A DNA stretch of 64,000 nucleotides from Pedobacter roseus (GCF_014395225.1 NZ_CP060723.1:3906001-3970000), one strand, 5' to 3'; positions 26,905 to 35,889 are shown, counted from the stretch's first letter. A program made the numbers and translations. Notes: generated from the letters alone by a model not told the origin.

Positions 26905-27483
26905 TTACCATTTTTTGGTAGAAATGGTTTCAGTTTTCTTTTTGGCTTTCTCTACCCTATTGGTTGCTACATACTTTTTAAAGTCATCTGCAAATTTATC
27001 TATTTTATTATAGGCGCTGTTTACAACATCCTTCCATGCACCGGCATTAAGCTTACCCGGGTTCCGCTCTAATGGCGTACCTATTTTAGTTGTGGCAACA
27101 AAATTTCCATAACGATCGCGCTGGTATGGGATATACAGCAGATCTGTTAACCAGAACCTGTATTTTCCATTACGGGCCTCAAATACAAAACTATAGCTGA
27201 TTTCTCCGCTTGGGTGCCCGGCCACTAAAATGGTTTTATCAATTACCATAGTTCCTTTGGCCAAAATAGAAGTATCGGTAATGCTCTCAGCCTTCATCGA
27301 TTTTTTGTAAGCCACATTTACAAAAGATTTAGCCCTTTGCAACAAAGTATCTTTACTCAACAATTGAGAATCAACCACTTTATAGTAGATAAATTTACCG
27401 TTATCATCTTTAGAAAACTGTTTTTGCTGGGCAGAAATATCAATTGAAAAAGCGACTAAAAAAATTAGAATAATGTATTTCAT
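26905..27483 (-). CDS. Secreted DUF4468 domain protein
   Basis: A 192-residue protein with a signal peptide (residues 1-18, ending ISAQ) and no lipobox. The mature part has the DUF4468 pattern: LLQRAKSFVNVAYK, AKGTM, ISYSFVFEARNGKYRFWLTDL. The C-terminal tail is lysine-rich. DUF4468 has a TBP-like fold and unknown function; it is typical of secreted Bacteroidota proteins. It stands between the SRPBCC gene and the porin-amt unit, with a terminator hairpin upstream that separates it from the latter. Confidence 0.85.
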   Translation of the reverse strand: MKYIILIFLVAFSIDISAQQKQFSKDDNGKFIYYKVVDSQLLSKDTLLQRAKSFVNVAYKKSMKAESITDTSILAKGTMVIDKTILVAGHPSGEISYSFVFEARNGKYRFWLTDLLYIPYQRDRYGNFVATTKIGTPLERNPGKLNAGAWKDVVNSAYNKIDKFADDFKKYVATNRVEKAKKKTETISTKKW

Positions 27484-27526
27484 CAGAATGGATTAATGTA
27501 AGAACCGAATATTTAAAGGTACTAAA

Positions 27527-27557
27527 AAGCCGTCCCGATTGTATACCGGAACGGCTT
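27527..27557 (-). terminator. Intrinsic terminator of the amt-porin unit
   Basis: Imperfect stem AAGCCGT...ACGGCTT with inner CCGG/CCG pairs, followed on the minus strand by a T tract, about 20 bases beyond the porin stop codon. Confidence 0.75.
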
Positions 27558-27577
27558 AATATTTGAAAATTTATTCC

Positions 27578-28603
27578 TTAAAAAGCGTAAACTGCTGCTA
27601 AAGAAAACTGACCAGCGTTTGGCGCAATTGCACCACTTTTATTAAAGAAAGGTTTATCGCTATTGTGGTCTAATCTTACTTCAGGGATAAAAGTTAAACC
27701 TCCCGATTTAACATTGGCTGTAAGCGTTACGGCTGTAGTAGAAGTAGCAGCGGTAGTACCATAAGCTTTTGCTTTAAAATACTCACCCCTTAAACCTATT
27801 GTAACAGCATCAGCCACTGCATACTGAGGATATAACGCAGCACCTGCATAACTTCCCTGTACCGAACTATCTTTGATATCATAATTGGCTGCATTTAAAC
27901 CCAATTTAAATTTCTCTGTAATCTGATACGATGTAGTTAAATCGATAATGGTTCCGTAACCGCCATAACCCGCACCCGATAAGGCATTGATATAAGCTGT
28001 CCAGCCCTCTACAGGCGCAACCATTAACTGACCACCAATTGCCGAAACACCGCGTGTTGCACTGTAAAGGTTCCAATCGTTAAATAAACCAGCCATTAAA
28101 CTTACTTTATCGCTGAATTTGTAGGTTGCTTTAATACCCGCATTCTGGAATGGACCATTTGTAAATAAGTACGAAGTAGAATAATTGAAGTTACCAACCG
28201 GCGAAATTACCTCGTAACCAATAAATGTACCCATGTAACCAGCCGTCATCGAAAATTTATCGGTAAAATCGTAGTTAACATATAAATTCTGGATATTGAA
28301 TGACGAATTGTTAGCCGCAGCATCAGGAATTGACTGCGTTTGCCCCCTCGGACCAAAAGACAACTCCCCTACGAATGAGGCTTTACCTGTTTTTTTCTTC
28401 AAAGCAATATCAATCATACCCAATGAAACCGAATTATGGTCGGTTACAAAAGATGTTTTTGCATTTAATGGATTCTTGGCAAAATCATATTTAAAATACG
28501 TATCAACCGACCCTGAAATTTCAAGTGGTGATGTGGTGGTCTCTTGCGCCAGGGCGCAGCTTGCGCTGGCCATTGCGAAAATAGCAGTTAAAAGTTTCTT
28601 CAT
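27578..28603 (-). CDS. Outer-membrane beta-barrel porin next to amt
   Basis: A 341-residue protein with a signal peptide ending CALAQ. The mature chain begins LEISGSVDTYFKYDFA and has alternating beta strands with many G, Y and F residues, ending in AAVYAF with the C-terminal phenylalanine typical of outer-membrane barrels. It matches the OmpL-like beta-barrel porin-2 group. It lies 37 bases after the ammonium transporter gene on the same strand, so the two are probably one unit; a role in passing ammonium or another small nitrogen source across the outer membrane is inferred from context only. Confidence 0.88.
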   Translation of the reverse strand: MKKLLTAIFAMASASCALAQETTTSPLEISGSVDTYFKYDFAKNPLNAKTSFVTDHNSVSLGMIDIALKKKTGKASFVGELSFGPRGQTQSIPDAAANNSSFNIQNLYVNYDFTDKFSMTAGYMGTFIGYEVISPVGNFNYSTSYLFTNGPFQNAGIKATYKFSDKVSLMAGLFNDWNLYSATRGVSAIGGQLMVAPVEGWTAYINALSGAGYGGYGTIIDLTTSYQITEKFKLGLNAANYDIKDSSVQGSYAGAALYPQYAVADAVTIGLRGEYFKAKAYGTTAATSTTAVTLTANVKSGGLTFIPEVRLDHNSDKPFFNKSGAIAPNAGQFSLAAVYAF

Positions 28604-28640
28604 GTTTGAGCTTGATTTGAGTTTAGATATTATAAAATCC

Positions 28641-30047
28641 TTAAGATATTGGTTCTGTTAAGGGACTGTTTCTTTCGATATAGATCGCTCTTTCTTCTAC
28701 CAATAAGGTACCTTGCGAGTATTTCTCATCGTGTTGAGAAGCATCTAATCCTAATTCTTCTTCTTCTTCAGAAACCCTGATCGGATTGATAAGATTTACG
28801 AATTTGAAAATAACGAATGACACTACAAAGCTGAAGATGATTACGATTAAAGCACCTTTTAACTGCGTGATAAAGAAAGCCGGATTACCATAAAATAATC
28901 CATCAGCACCAGCCGCATTTACTGTTTTAGTTGCGAAAACACCAGTTAACAACATACCAACAATACCACCTACACCGTGACAAGGGAAAACATCTAAAGT
29001 ATCATCCAAGCTGGTTTTTTGTTTCCATGAAACCACAAGGTTAGAAATAACAGCAGCGATAGCTCCAATAAATATACTTGATGAAATGCTTACAAAACCG
29101 GCACCTGGGGTAATGGCCACTAAACCAACTACTGCACCGATACAGAAACCTAAAACCGAAGGTTTTTTACCTCTTGCTACATCGAAGAACATCCACGATA
29201 AACCAGCAGCACCTGCAGCGGTATTTGTAGTTAAAAATGCCGAAACTGCTAAACTACCTGCGCTTAATGCAGAACCTGCGTTAAAACCGAACCAACCGAA
29301 CCATAATAAACCTGTACCGATTAATACGTAAGGAATATTTGCAGGTGGAACTTCTTTATGCTCTAAGTGAGATTTTCTGCGTTTTAAAACCAATGCACCA
29401 GCTAAAGCGGCCATACCTGCAGAAATGTGAACTACGGTACCACCGGCAAAATCTAATACACCCATTTTAAATAAGAAACCTTGTGGGTGCCAGGTCCAGT
29501 GCGCCAATGGCGAATAAACGAAAATGGCGAACAATACAATAAATAAGATATAAGATGTAAAACGGATACGTTCTGCAACCGCACCTACCACTAAACCTGG
29601 GGTAATAATGGCAAACATTAACTGGAACACTGCAAATAAAGAAAGTGGAATAGTTAAATCAGCACCTCCCTGAAGGTGTGGAGCACCAGAATTTACACCT
29701 TTAAAGAACAAAAATGTTGATGGATTTCCGATAAAACCGCCAATGGTATCACCAAAAGCTAAACTAAAACCAACAACTGTCCATAAAACGGTAATTACTC
29801 CTGCGGCTACAACGCTTTTAATCATGGTAGACAATACATTTTTACGGTGAACCATTCCACCATAAAAGAATGCAAGGCCTGGAGTCATTAAAAATACAAG
29901 TGCTGCTGCGATTAAAATAAATGCAATATCAGGTGCACTGTATTTACCTTCGTCGAAATTTGGTAGAAGTGGAATAAATAGAGCGAAAATCGCGACGATC
30001 ATCAAGATCGCGAAAGGCGCAAACTGTTTAAAGGAGAATTTACTCAT
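28641..30047 (-). CDS. amt: Ammonium transporter
   Basis: A 468-residue inner-membrane protein with about 11 helices. The channel histidines are in GGTVVHISAG and DVFPCHGVGG, and the phenylalanine-gate and FFYGGMVHRKN segments are present. It moves ammonium/ammonia into the cell. A C-terminal cytoplasmic tail is acidic (EEEEELGLDASQ). In many bacteria amt is followed by glnK, which controls it; no glnK or other PII gene is adjacent, and the following gene is a porin. The leader upstream is very AT-rich. Confidence 0.97.
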   Translation of the reverse strand: MSKFSFKQFAPFAILMIVAIFALFIPLLPNFDEGKYSAPDIAFILIAAALVFLMTPGLAFFYGGMVHRKNVLSTMIKSVVAAGVITVLWTVVGFSLAFGDTIGGFIGNPSTFLFFKGVNSGAPHLQGGADLTIPLSLFAVFQLMFAIITPGLVVGAVAERIRFTSYILFIVLFAIFVYSPLAHWTWHPQGFLFKMGVLDFAGGTVVHISAGMAALAGALVLKRRKSHLEHKEVPPANIPYVLIGTGLLWFGWFGFNAGSALSAGSLAVSAFLTTNTAAGAAGLSWMFFDVARGKKPSVLGFCIGAVVGLVAITPGAGFVSISSSIFIGAIAAVISNLVVSWKQKTSLDDTLDVFPCHGVGGIVGMLLTGVFATKTVNAAGADGLFYGNPAFFITQLKGALIVIIFSFVVSFVIFKFVNLINPIRVSEEEEELGLDASQHDEKYSQGTLLVEERAIYIERNSPLTEPIS

Positions 30048-30337
30048 AGTTTTTAGTTTAATTTGTTAGTATTATTTAAATAATGGGATTTTTGGTTATT
30101 TATTTTTATAAAAATACGACATAATGTATTTTTTACACTATTAAATTGGAATATTTTAACAAAAAACAGTAATTTTTATAAAACAACACAAAAATTAACC
30201 CCAAAAATAAAAATAACAAAAAAAACAGCCGATTTTAATGCAAGTTTTTAATAAAAACAAAACACCTTATTAAATACATTTTATACCATTTTACCTAAAT
30301 TTTATAATAAATTACCTAAAAAAATATATAAAAACAG
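30048..30337. other. Very AT-rich spacer upstream of amt
   Basis: Long A and T runs, no credible frame or RNA gene. Presumably it holds the amt control region, but no defined operator could be picked out. Confidence 0.5.
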
Positions 30338-30367
30338 AAAAACCAGTGAAATTTCACTAGTTTTTCT
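30338..30367 (-). terminator. Intrinsic terminator of the TIGR01212 gene
   Basis: Fifteen-base stem AAAAACTAGTGAAAT / ATTTCACTGGTTTTT as read on the minus strand, with one G-U pair, and 27 bases beyond the stop codon. Confidence 0.75.
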
Positions 30368-30393
30368 ATAATTTATAATAAAATTTAATTTTT

Positions 30394-31341
30394 CTATGAA
30401 AAATACTCAGAACCCTGAACAACTCCTCTTTTTTCTATTTCTTTATCCATATAGGTCTGAATTGCCGATTTATTAAGCCCCCAATTGGGCGCAATCAGTA
30501 AATCCCAGTCCGAAATCCCAAAAAGTCGCTGTATTACGATATCCGGACGCAAAAGCGGAATCAGTTCGCAGAGCAGATCCGTATATTCTTCTAAAGAGAA
30601 CAGTTTAAAAGGTTCTTTTTTATATTTAGCCCCCATAATAGATCCTTCAACCACATGTAAGTGGTGAAATTTCACAAATTTAATCTGCGGGAAACGGTTA
30701 ATTTCATGAATGTAGCCTCGCATCTGCTCACGGGTTTCCCAGGGGAAGCCAAAAATAGTATGCACACAAAGATCGAGCTTACTATCTTTTAAAAGTTCTA
30801 CCGCAGCAACAAACTCTCCATGACTACACCCCCTGTTAATCTGATCGAGGGTTTCATCATATATCGATTCCATGCCCATTTCCAGGTCTACATCAAAGCG
30901 GTCGGTATAACTTTCCAATAAAGCTACCTTTTCTGCATCTATACAATCAGGGCGTGTACCCACAGCAAAACCAACAATATCTTCCGTATTAATCGATAAA
31001 GCTTCATCGTACATCATCTTTAAATAATGTACCGGCGCATAGGTATTGGTATTGGGCTGAAAATAGACAATGTACTTATCAGCTTTGTAAGAGGTTTTAG
31101 CCCTTAACATACCCTCTTCAAGCTGATCTTTAATATTCGGGTTTTTACGAGAAGGCTCTGGCGTAAAAGAATCTACATTGCAATAGGTACATCCGCCAAA
31201 ACCTTTGCTGCCATCACGGTTGGGGCAGGTAAAACCACCATCCACAATTACTTTAAATACACGCTGCCCTTTATACTTTTCGCGCAGATGTGTACCGTAA
31301 TTTTTATAACCTTTTATACCTGAATCTACTAGTGTTCCCAT
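30394..31341 (-). CDS. TIGR01212-family radical SAM protein (YhcC-like)
   Basis: A 315-residue protein from the ATG at 31341; a TTG three codons earlier is open but less likely. Cysteines C39, C51 and C54 (GFTCPNRDG...GGCTYCN) are the unusual cluster-binding set of this family, and YFQPNTNTYAP, GTRPDCID and HTIFGFPWET are its conserved segments. It should bind a 4Fe-4S cluster and SAM; the family is widespread, but its reaction is not firmly known to me. Monocistronic with terminator. Confidence 0.93.
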   Translation of the reverse strand: MGTLVDSGIKGYKNYGTHLREKYKGQRVFKVIVDGGFTCPNRDGSKGFGGCTYCNVDSFTPEPSRKNPNIKDQLEEGMLRAKTSYKADKYIVYFQPNTNTYAPVHYLKMMYDEALSINTEDIVGFAVGTRPDCIDAEKVALLESYTDRFDVDLEMGMESIYDETLDQINRGCSHGEFVAAVELLKDSKLDLCVHTIFGFPWETREQMRGYIHEINRFPQIKFVKFHHLHVVEGSIMGAKYKKEPFKLFSLEEYTDLLCELIPLLRPDIVIQRLFGISDWDLLIAPNWGLNKSAIQTYMDKEIEKRGVVQGSEYFS

Positions 31342-31383
31342 TTGTTCCAAAAATACGGTTTTTGTTTGAGACGTAAGATTGGA

Positions 31384-31479
31384 GAGGTGAGATTTGAGAG
31401 ATTAGACATGAGATGTGAGATTGGGCGTACAATTAGGGTTTAGGGTTTAGGGTTTAGGGTTTAGGGTTTAGGGTTTAGG
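31384..31479. repeat. GAGATTTGAGA-type repeat followed by a (TTTAGGG)n tract
   Basis: First a segment with GAGATTTGAGAGATTAGACATGAGA, a word also found at about 44928, 45270 and 57610. Then six perfect copies of AGGGTTT at 31435-31476. A single copy of the same heptamer sits at the matching place near 44972. The rest of the interval up to 31723 has no feature except a TATATTTG box at 31668-31675. Confidence 0.88.
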
Positions 31480-31723
31480 AGAAACAATCTGAAATAGAAG
31501 ATATTCTTTTTTTAACCAAAAAAAGCTAAAGAGCATTTATTACCCATAAATAGTGCTTTCGTGTAAAATTTGTATCCAAAATCATGCTTAAATGTAATAT
31601 AAAAGCTATAAAGTCGATTTTCGTGTAAAATTAACAAACTCCATTTCAGGCGTTTACTACGTTATTCTATATTTGACACATCCCGGAATATTTTTTATTG
31701 TTTAACTAAAATAAATCAATACG

Positions 31724-31819
31724 ATGGGAAATTTCCATAACGCCAGTTCAAAAAAACCGAAATCAACCGGTAATATCAATCTGATCAATTACACCATCAT
31801 TCCACATTGTTGGTTCTGA
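31724..31819 (+). CDS. Possible 31-residue peptide
   Basis: An ATG-started frame of 31 codons (MGNFHNASSKKP ... IIPHCWF) lies 49 bases after a TATATTTG box. The peptide is basic in the first half and hydrophobic at its end with one cysteine. There is no family match and no obvious modification enzyme nearby, so this may be chance or part of the long leader of the protease gene that follows. Confidence 0.22.
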   Translation: MGNFHNASSKKPKSTGNINLINYTIIPHCWF

Positions 31820-31966
31820 TCTCATATCTTTTAAAACTTAATCGCTAATATACCTTTTAGTAAAATCGAACTTAATTTCCGGTTTTAACTTCAGACAGAT
31901 AACCTGTCAATTCATTAACAAGTCTAAACCTATCAATCAATTTTAACTAACTAATTATTTACAACC

Positions 31967-33178
31967 ATGAAAAAAGTATCAATGAAAAACGTATCAAAGA
32001 AAAAGTTGTTTTATTTCCTTGCCAGTATGGGCGCGGCATTAGTAATGACCAGCACCGGATGCAAAAAGAATGAAAAATCAATGGAAGCTCCCCAGCCCAA
32101 TACAGTTGCTCAGGGAGATGTATCATTGAGCAATGTGATTAAAGACCTGAAAACGATCAGAGCACTTGGTTTTGATCCCATTAGCGCAAAAATAGTAGCA
32201 GGTGGATACATCGTTGAAGGTGATATTCGCCTCAGCAGAAAAGATCTTGATGCTTTTACTTCACAATCGGCACACCAGGAACAGTATGCCACCCAGTATA
32301 AAATAGCTACATCGGGCATTAGAACCATTAATGTGGCCCTAACCAATTCGGCTAATGCAGGCAATCTGAATACTGCTTTTGATAATACGGTAAAAGACCT
32401 GAATAACCTGAAATTGCCTTCGTTAAAATTTGTAAGGGTTACAGATGCAAGTAAAGCTGAGATTACCGTTGCCTTTAAAGATCTTGGAGGAAGCGACGAA
32501 AATGGCGTAACACTGGGACAGGACGGTTCGTTTGTAAACCCAAGCGGAAACCCTGGCAGCGACATTTCTTTAAACAGTAATCCTGCTGCGGGTATTGCAA
32601 CAGCCAGCGTATCATTTCTTCAAAGTGTACTGGACCATGAATTTGGTCATGCAATTGGTTTGAGACATACCGATTATCGAGACAGATTATATGGACAATT
32701 AAAATCTGGCGGTGCAAATCCGACCGCAAGCGCGCAAGACGCCCAGCTTACCAGTTTAACAAAACAACTGGTTGATGCCCAATATGGTACCGGAACCTGG
32801 AATAGCCAATCGGCTTCATCAAAAGCTTCGTTAAAAGCACAGGTATTTGCTGCATATTTTGACGAAGGTGAAGGATCAAGCTCAGATTATTCTTTAGCTA
32901 CGCATATTTATGGTACGCCGCTTACCCCTACTTATAGCAACAATACTTTTACCACTGCTACCGACCCTCTATCTATCATGATTTCGTATGCCAACAGCAG
33001 TAATCTTACTTTTAGCGCATACGATAGCATTGCATTATTGGGTTTATATGGTAATGCCAACCAAATAGCATTGATCAAAAGCTACCTTACTTCAACCGGA
33101 ACGGTAACGGCTGCGGCTAATGCCAAGGGAATAACTACTGTAGCCCAGGTGGTAACAGCTGTTAAAGCAACAATCTAA
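31967..33178 (+). CDS. M57-like zinc metalloprotease lipoprotein
   Basis: A 403-residue protein with a lipoprotein signal (TSTGC, cysteine about residue 32, then KKN). The catalytic zinc motif is HEFGHAIGLRH (about 224-234), an HExxHxxGxxH metzincin-type site. The region before it (IRTINVALTNS..., LKFVRVTDASKAEITVAF) fits the family of 'dual-action HEIGH' peptidases (M57) of Bacteroidota, and IMISY after the active site gives the Met-turn. All zinc ligands and the catalytic Glu are present. It is probably an outer-surface protease; the substrate is unknown. The N-terminus is basic (KKVSMKNVSKKK). Single gene followed by a terminator. Confidence 0.9.
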   Translation: MKKVSMKNVSKKKLFYFLASMGAALVMTSTGCKKNEKSMEAPQPNTVAQGDVSLSNVIKDLKTIRALGFDPISAKIVAGGYIVEGDIRLSRKDLDAFTSQSAHQEQYATQYKIATSGIRTINVALTNSANAGNLNTAFDNTVKDLNNLKLPSLKFVRVTDASKAEITVAFKDLGGSDENGVTLGQDGSFVNPSGNPGSDISLNSNPAAGIATASVSFLQSVLDHEFGHAIGLRHTDYRDRLYGQLKSGGANPTASAQDAQLTSLTKQLVDAQYGTGTWNSQSASSKASLKAQVFAAYFDEGEGSSSDYSLATHIYGTPLTPTYSNNTFTTATDPLSIMISYANSSNLTFSAYDSIALLGLYGNANQIALIKSYLTSTGTVTAAANAKGITTVAQVVTAVKATI

Positions 33179-33209
33179 AAACAAATACCCGGAGAAAAAG
33201 TAACATTTA

Positions 33210-33252
33210 CGGCCTGTCAACCCCAGCTTAACAGCAAAAGATTGACAGGCCG
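33210..33252 (+). terminator. Intrinsic terminator of the metalloprotease gene
   Basis: Eleven-base perfect stem CGGCCTGTCAA / TTGACAGGCCG with a 21-base loop and a T6 run. Confidence 0.88.
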
Positions 33253-33337
33253 TTTTTTCTTTAAATTTTAATAATCTTGCTTAATTTTTGAATCACCCTT
33301 ACATTATTCTGGATATATATATCTGCATGTTTATTTC

Positions 33338-33535
33338 TTAACTAAATTTTAGCCGGTTCATTTTTTTTTCGAAACGTTCCTGAAAATCCTTTTTTGGCAC
33401 TATATAGGTCAATATTGCTCTACATTATATTTAAATTGTTTATCGGCAATATCCCAACCATTTTCTTCACCTCTATTTTTGCTGACCGAACCTGGCAGAT
33501 TTTCCCTTACCCTAGAAACAGGTATAATTAGTAGT
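33338..33535 (-). pseudogene. Decayed third copy of the putative immunity gene
   Basis: Read on the minus strand, 33535-33418 translates to a segment including RVRENLPGSVSKNRGEENG and ADKQFKYNVEQY, which matches the C-terminal region of the two intact paralogs at 35305-35889 and 34743-35312. The frame then hits a stop, but one base over it continues LTYIVPKKDFQERFEKK to a stop at 33338, again matching the paralogs (LTYIMPKEEFKKRFEK). So this is a remnant with a one-base loss and a missing N-terminal two thirds. It lies at the downstream end of the type VI island. Confidence 0.88.
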
Positions 33536-33542
33536 GTAATAA

Positions 33543-34053
33543 TCAGATAATTTTTCCATCAACAACGGGAATGTTATTTTCGTTTATAAAAAATTTCAGT
33601 TTCCCATTAAATTGAGATAATTTCTCCATATAACCTTTTTCCATACCTAAATTAATACAATTAAAACGGTAACCATCTTTAAATGTAATATGAAAAGCTA
33701 CATCCTGGATTTTAATAAATGCAACATCGCTGGCCAGGTAATTCTTAATCAGTTGATTTTCTTTCGATAATATTGTTAAATGATCTCTATAAAGATTAAG
33801 ATACCCATAATCCGTAAATTTCACAATCAATAACCAACCAAAAAGTCCCCACGGAATGAATAATATAATAAGCAAAGCAATGATCGACATTTTTGCAGGG
33901 TTTATACCGATGAGGCTATTTATAGAATCTTGAAAAACAAACGAGAGAACCACAGAAACTAAATAGCCTCCAAAGATCAGAAAAACCTATAAGAAGTGCC
34001 TTACCTAAAGAAACAGGCAACCTGAGTTTAATTGACGCGGTAAGATTATCCAT
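33543..34053 (-). pseudogene. Two-helix membrane protein gene with a one-base frameshift
   Basis: The frame starting with the ATG at 34053, two bases after the preceding gene's stop, encodes MDNLTASIKLRLPVSLGKALLIGF. It then fails at a run of five T on the minus strand (plus-strand A run 33981-33985). Dropping one T joins it to LIFGGYLVSVVLSFVF and the rest, giving a 169-residue protein with two membrane helices (about 18-42 and 55-78) and a C-terminal soluble domain. The family is not recognised. If the shift is real the gene is broken or expressed by slippage; a restart inside at 33953 is possible but loses the first helix. Confidence 0.75.
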
Positions 34054-34055
34054 AA

Positions 34056-34670
34056 TTAATAAAAAACTAATATTAAATGATAAATAAGAACAATAAAAAA
34101 AGTAACAATATAAGTTTTATTGTTTTGATATCTAATAAAGGCTCCAATGAAAAGCAACAGGTTAAAAATCATTATAAAAAATAATATTAGCCGACCGATC
34201 TGTTTATGAAGAACATATTGCATTACCTCTACATTATAAGATAATTTACTGAATGGTTCTGACTCCAAACGTAAATATATATAAGATGATGAATTTGTAC
34301 TTTTTTGCTCATTAAATACAGTATAAAAATAAGCTTTCCGATCTAGTTCGCTCTTTAGAATTGGATTTAACCAATAAATATCTTTCGAAATGGTTTCAGC
34401 TGGAGGGTTTTCATAAATTTCTTTAATTTTATTATTAATAAAAAGCCCAGCAATACCCGTATAAGTACCTTCAAGATAATTATCATATCCTTTGACCTTG
34501 TGTTTATATACTACAGCGGATCTTGCCCCACGACTTATTTTTTTTGATTCAACTAAAATTCCCTTATTAAGTACAAGATTTTTTTCCAAAGATGCTTTCT
34601 TGCTTATAATAAATATAAACAGAGCAATAGGAACAATAATGGATAGCGCTGCAAATATTTTATATTTCAT
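34056..34670 (-). CDS. Hypothetical membrane protein of the type VI island
   Basis: A 204-residue protein with one N-terminal helix (about 6-24), a soluble loop of about 130 residues (KGILVESKKISRGARSAVVY...) and two C-terminal helices (about 158-180 and 185-203). The loop resembles exported sensor-like or DUF3592-type regions only vaguely. It is separated from the upstream paralog by 72 bases and sits 2 bases before the next gene, so it belongs to the same transcription unit. A role in self-protection or effector handling is possible but has no direct evidence. Confidence 0.7.
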   Translation of the reverse strand: MKYKIFAALSIIVPIALFIFIISKKASLEKNLVLNKGILVESKKISRGARSAVVYKHKVKGYDNYLEGTYTGIAGLFINNKIKEIYENPPAETISKDIYWLNPILKSELDRKAYFYTVFNEQKSTNSSSYIYLRLESEPFSKLSYNVEVMQYVLHKQIGRLILFFIMIFNLLLFIGAFIRYQNNKTYIVTFFIVLIYHLILVFY

Positions 34671-34742
34671 CTTCTAATACAGATATAGCTTTTCTCGCTG
34701 CGAAACCTGCTTATTCATTACACTATAACCTAACTAAACCAA

Positions 34743-35312
34743 TTAGTTTTTTCCAAAACGCCTCTGAAATTCCTCCTTTGGCATAATGTAGGTTAAGTAT
34801 TGTTCTACATTATATATAAACTGGTTTTCAGTAATATCAACATTCCAACCGTCTTGGGCACCTCGATTCTTATTTATTGAATCTGGCAAATTTTCCCTAA
34901 CTCTAAAAACCGGTATTGGATTTTCTTTTGTTCCATAGGTAGGATTTTTTAAATCATCTTTATTTATAGTCATTAAGGTCTCTTTACCTCTCAAAGAAGA
35001 AGGAAATGCTAAACCTTTATCTTCAGGGTAATTAAAAAACGTTATTTGTAAATACTTACCTACAGATACGTCTTTGAAAAAAATCTTATAAATACTCTGA
35101 GGCGGAGACATCAACGAGATTGTATATTGAGTATCCCGAAACTCTAATTTATCAGGAAACCGTATTTTAAATTCAACGCATTTTTCAATATAGTGTGGAA
35201 TAGCGTTCTTTGAATTATTTTCCTTTTTTTTGAAGAGATAACTAATACCAAAAATAATTAGTGGAGATACTATCAAAACCCCAATGAGCCATCCGAAAGC
35301 TTGTTTACTCAT
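34743..35312 (-). CDS. Putative T6SS immunity protein, paralog 2
   Basis: About 189 residues from the ATG at 35312, which aligns with the start of its paralog; an ATG four codons earlier is also possible. One N-terminal membrane helix (AFGWLIGVLIVSPLIIFGISYLF) is followed by a soluble domain. The C-terminal half, with YGTKENPIPVFRVRENLPDS, and NVEQYLTYIMPKEEFQRRF, is nearly the same as in the upstream gene, while the middle has diverged. The gene overlaps the preceding one by a few bases. Tandem diverged duplicates just after a candidate effector are typical of immunity genes; this function is an inference. Confidence 0.8.
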   Translation of the reverse strand: MSKQAFGWLIGVLIVSPLIIFGISYLFKKKENNSKNAIPHYIEKCVEFKIRFPDKLEFRDTQYTISLMSPPQSIYKIFFKDVSVGKYLQITFFNYPEDKGLAFPSSLRGKETLMTINKDDLKNPTYGTKENPIPVFRVRENLPDSINKNRGAQDGWNVDITENQFIYNVEQYLTYIMPKEEFQRRFGKN

Positions 35313-35889
35313 TTGTTTTTTCAAACCGCTTTTTAAATTCCTCTTTTGGCATAATGTAGGTCAAATACTGCTCTACATTATATTTAAATTGTTTATCGGT
35401 AATATCAGCATTCCAACCATTTTCTTCACCTCTTTTAATACTAACCGAATCTGGAAGATTTTCCCGTACCTTAAAAACAGGAATTGGATTTTCTTTTGTT
35501 CCATAGTTAGGGCTATTTAAATCGTCTTTATTCACCGTTAACAAAGCAATTTTATCTCTCATAACAGCACGAAATGCCAGTCGCTTATCCATAGGAAAAT
35601 TGAAAAACTTAATTACAAAGAATTTGTTCATAGAGGGGTCTCTAAAAGTTAAATTGTAGATTGATTCTTTAGGTGCCAAAAATGAAGTTGCATAACTGGC
35701 GGTTTTTAACTCTAAGGATCTAGGGATCAACAACCTATACTCATAACAAGATGATGCATATTTTGAAATAGCCAATTTGCCATCATTAAACTTATTTTTG
35801 AAAAAATAATTTATTCCATAAAGTATACATGGAAATACAACTAATACTCCGATGACCCAGCCCATCGCATTTGAAATTTGTTTATTCAT
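35305..35889 (-). CDS. Putative T6SS immunity protein, paralog 1
   Basis: A 194-residue protein with a single N-terminal membrane helix (MGWVIGVLVVFPCILYGINYF) and a periplasm- or cytoplasm-facing domain of 160 residues. It shares about half of its residues by eye with paralog 2, mostly in the last 70. The start codon overlaps the stop of the PAAR-like gene by one base (TAATG), so the two are translationally coupled. Its position directly behind a candidate effector, the membrane anchor and the duplication support a protective (immunity) role against a membrane-acting toxin, but I know no named family. Confidence 0.82.
   Translation of the reverse strand: MNKQISNAMGWVIGVLVVFPCILYGINYFFKNKFNDGKLAISKYASSCYEYRLLIPRSLELKTASYATSFLAPKESIYNLTFRDPSMNKFFVIKFFNFPMDKRLAFRAVMRDKIALLTVNKDDLNSPNYGTKENPIPVFKVRENLPDSVSIKRGEENGWNADITDKQFKYNVEQYLTYIMPKEEFKKRFEKTNE

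Noticed and set aside
31435-31479. Eukaryotic contamination suggested by the TTTAGGG tract
   Set aside because: The flanks are normal for this genome and the same repeat context occurs elsewhere in the window.
33543-33953. Complete 136-residue gene starting at 33953
   Set aside because: The upstream frame, tight spacing to the previous gene and a continuous helix across the T run indicate a longer gene with a frameshift.
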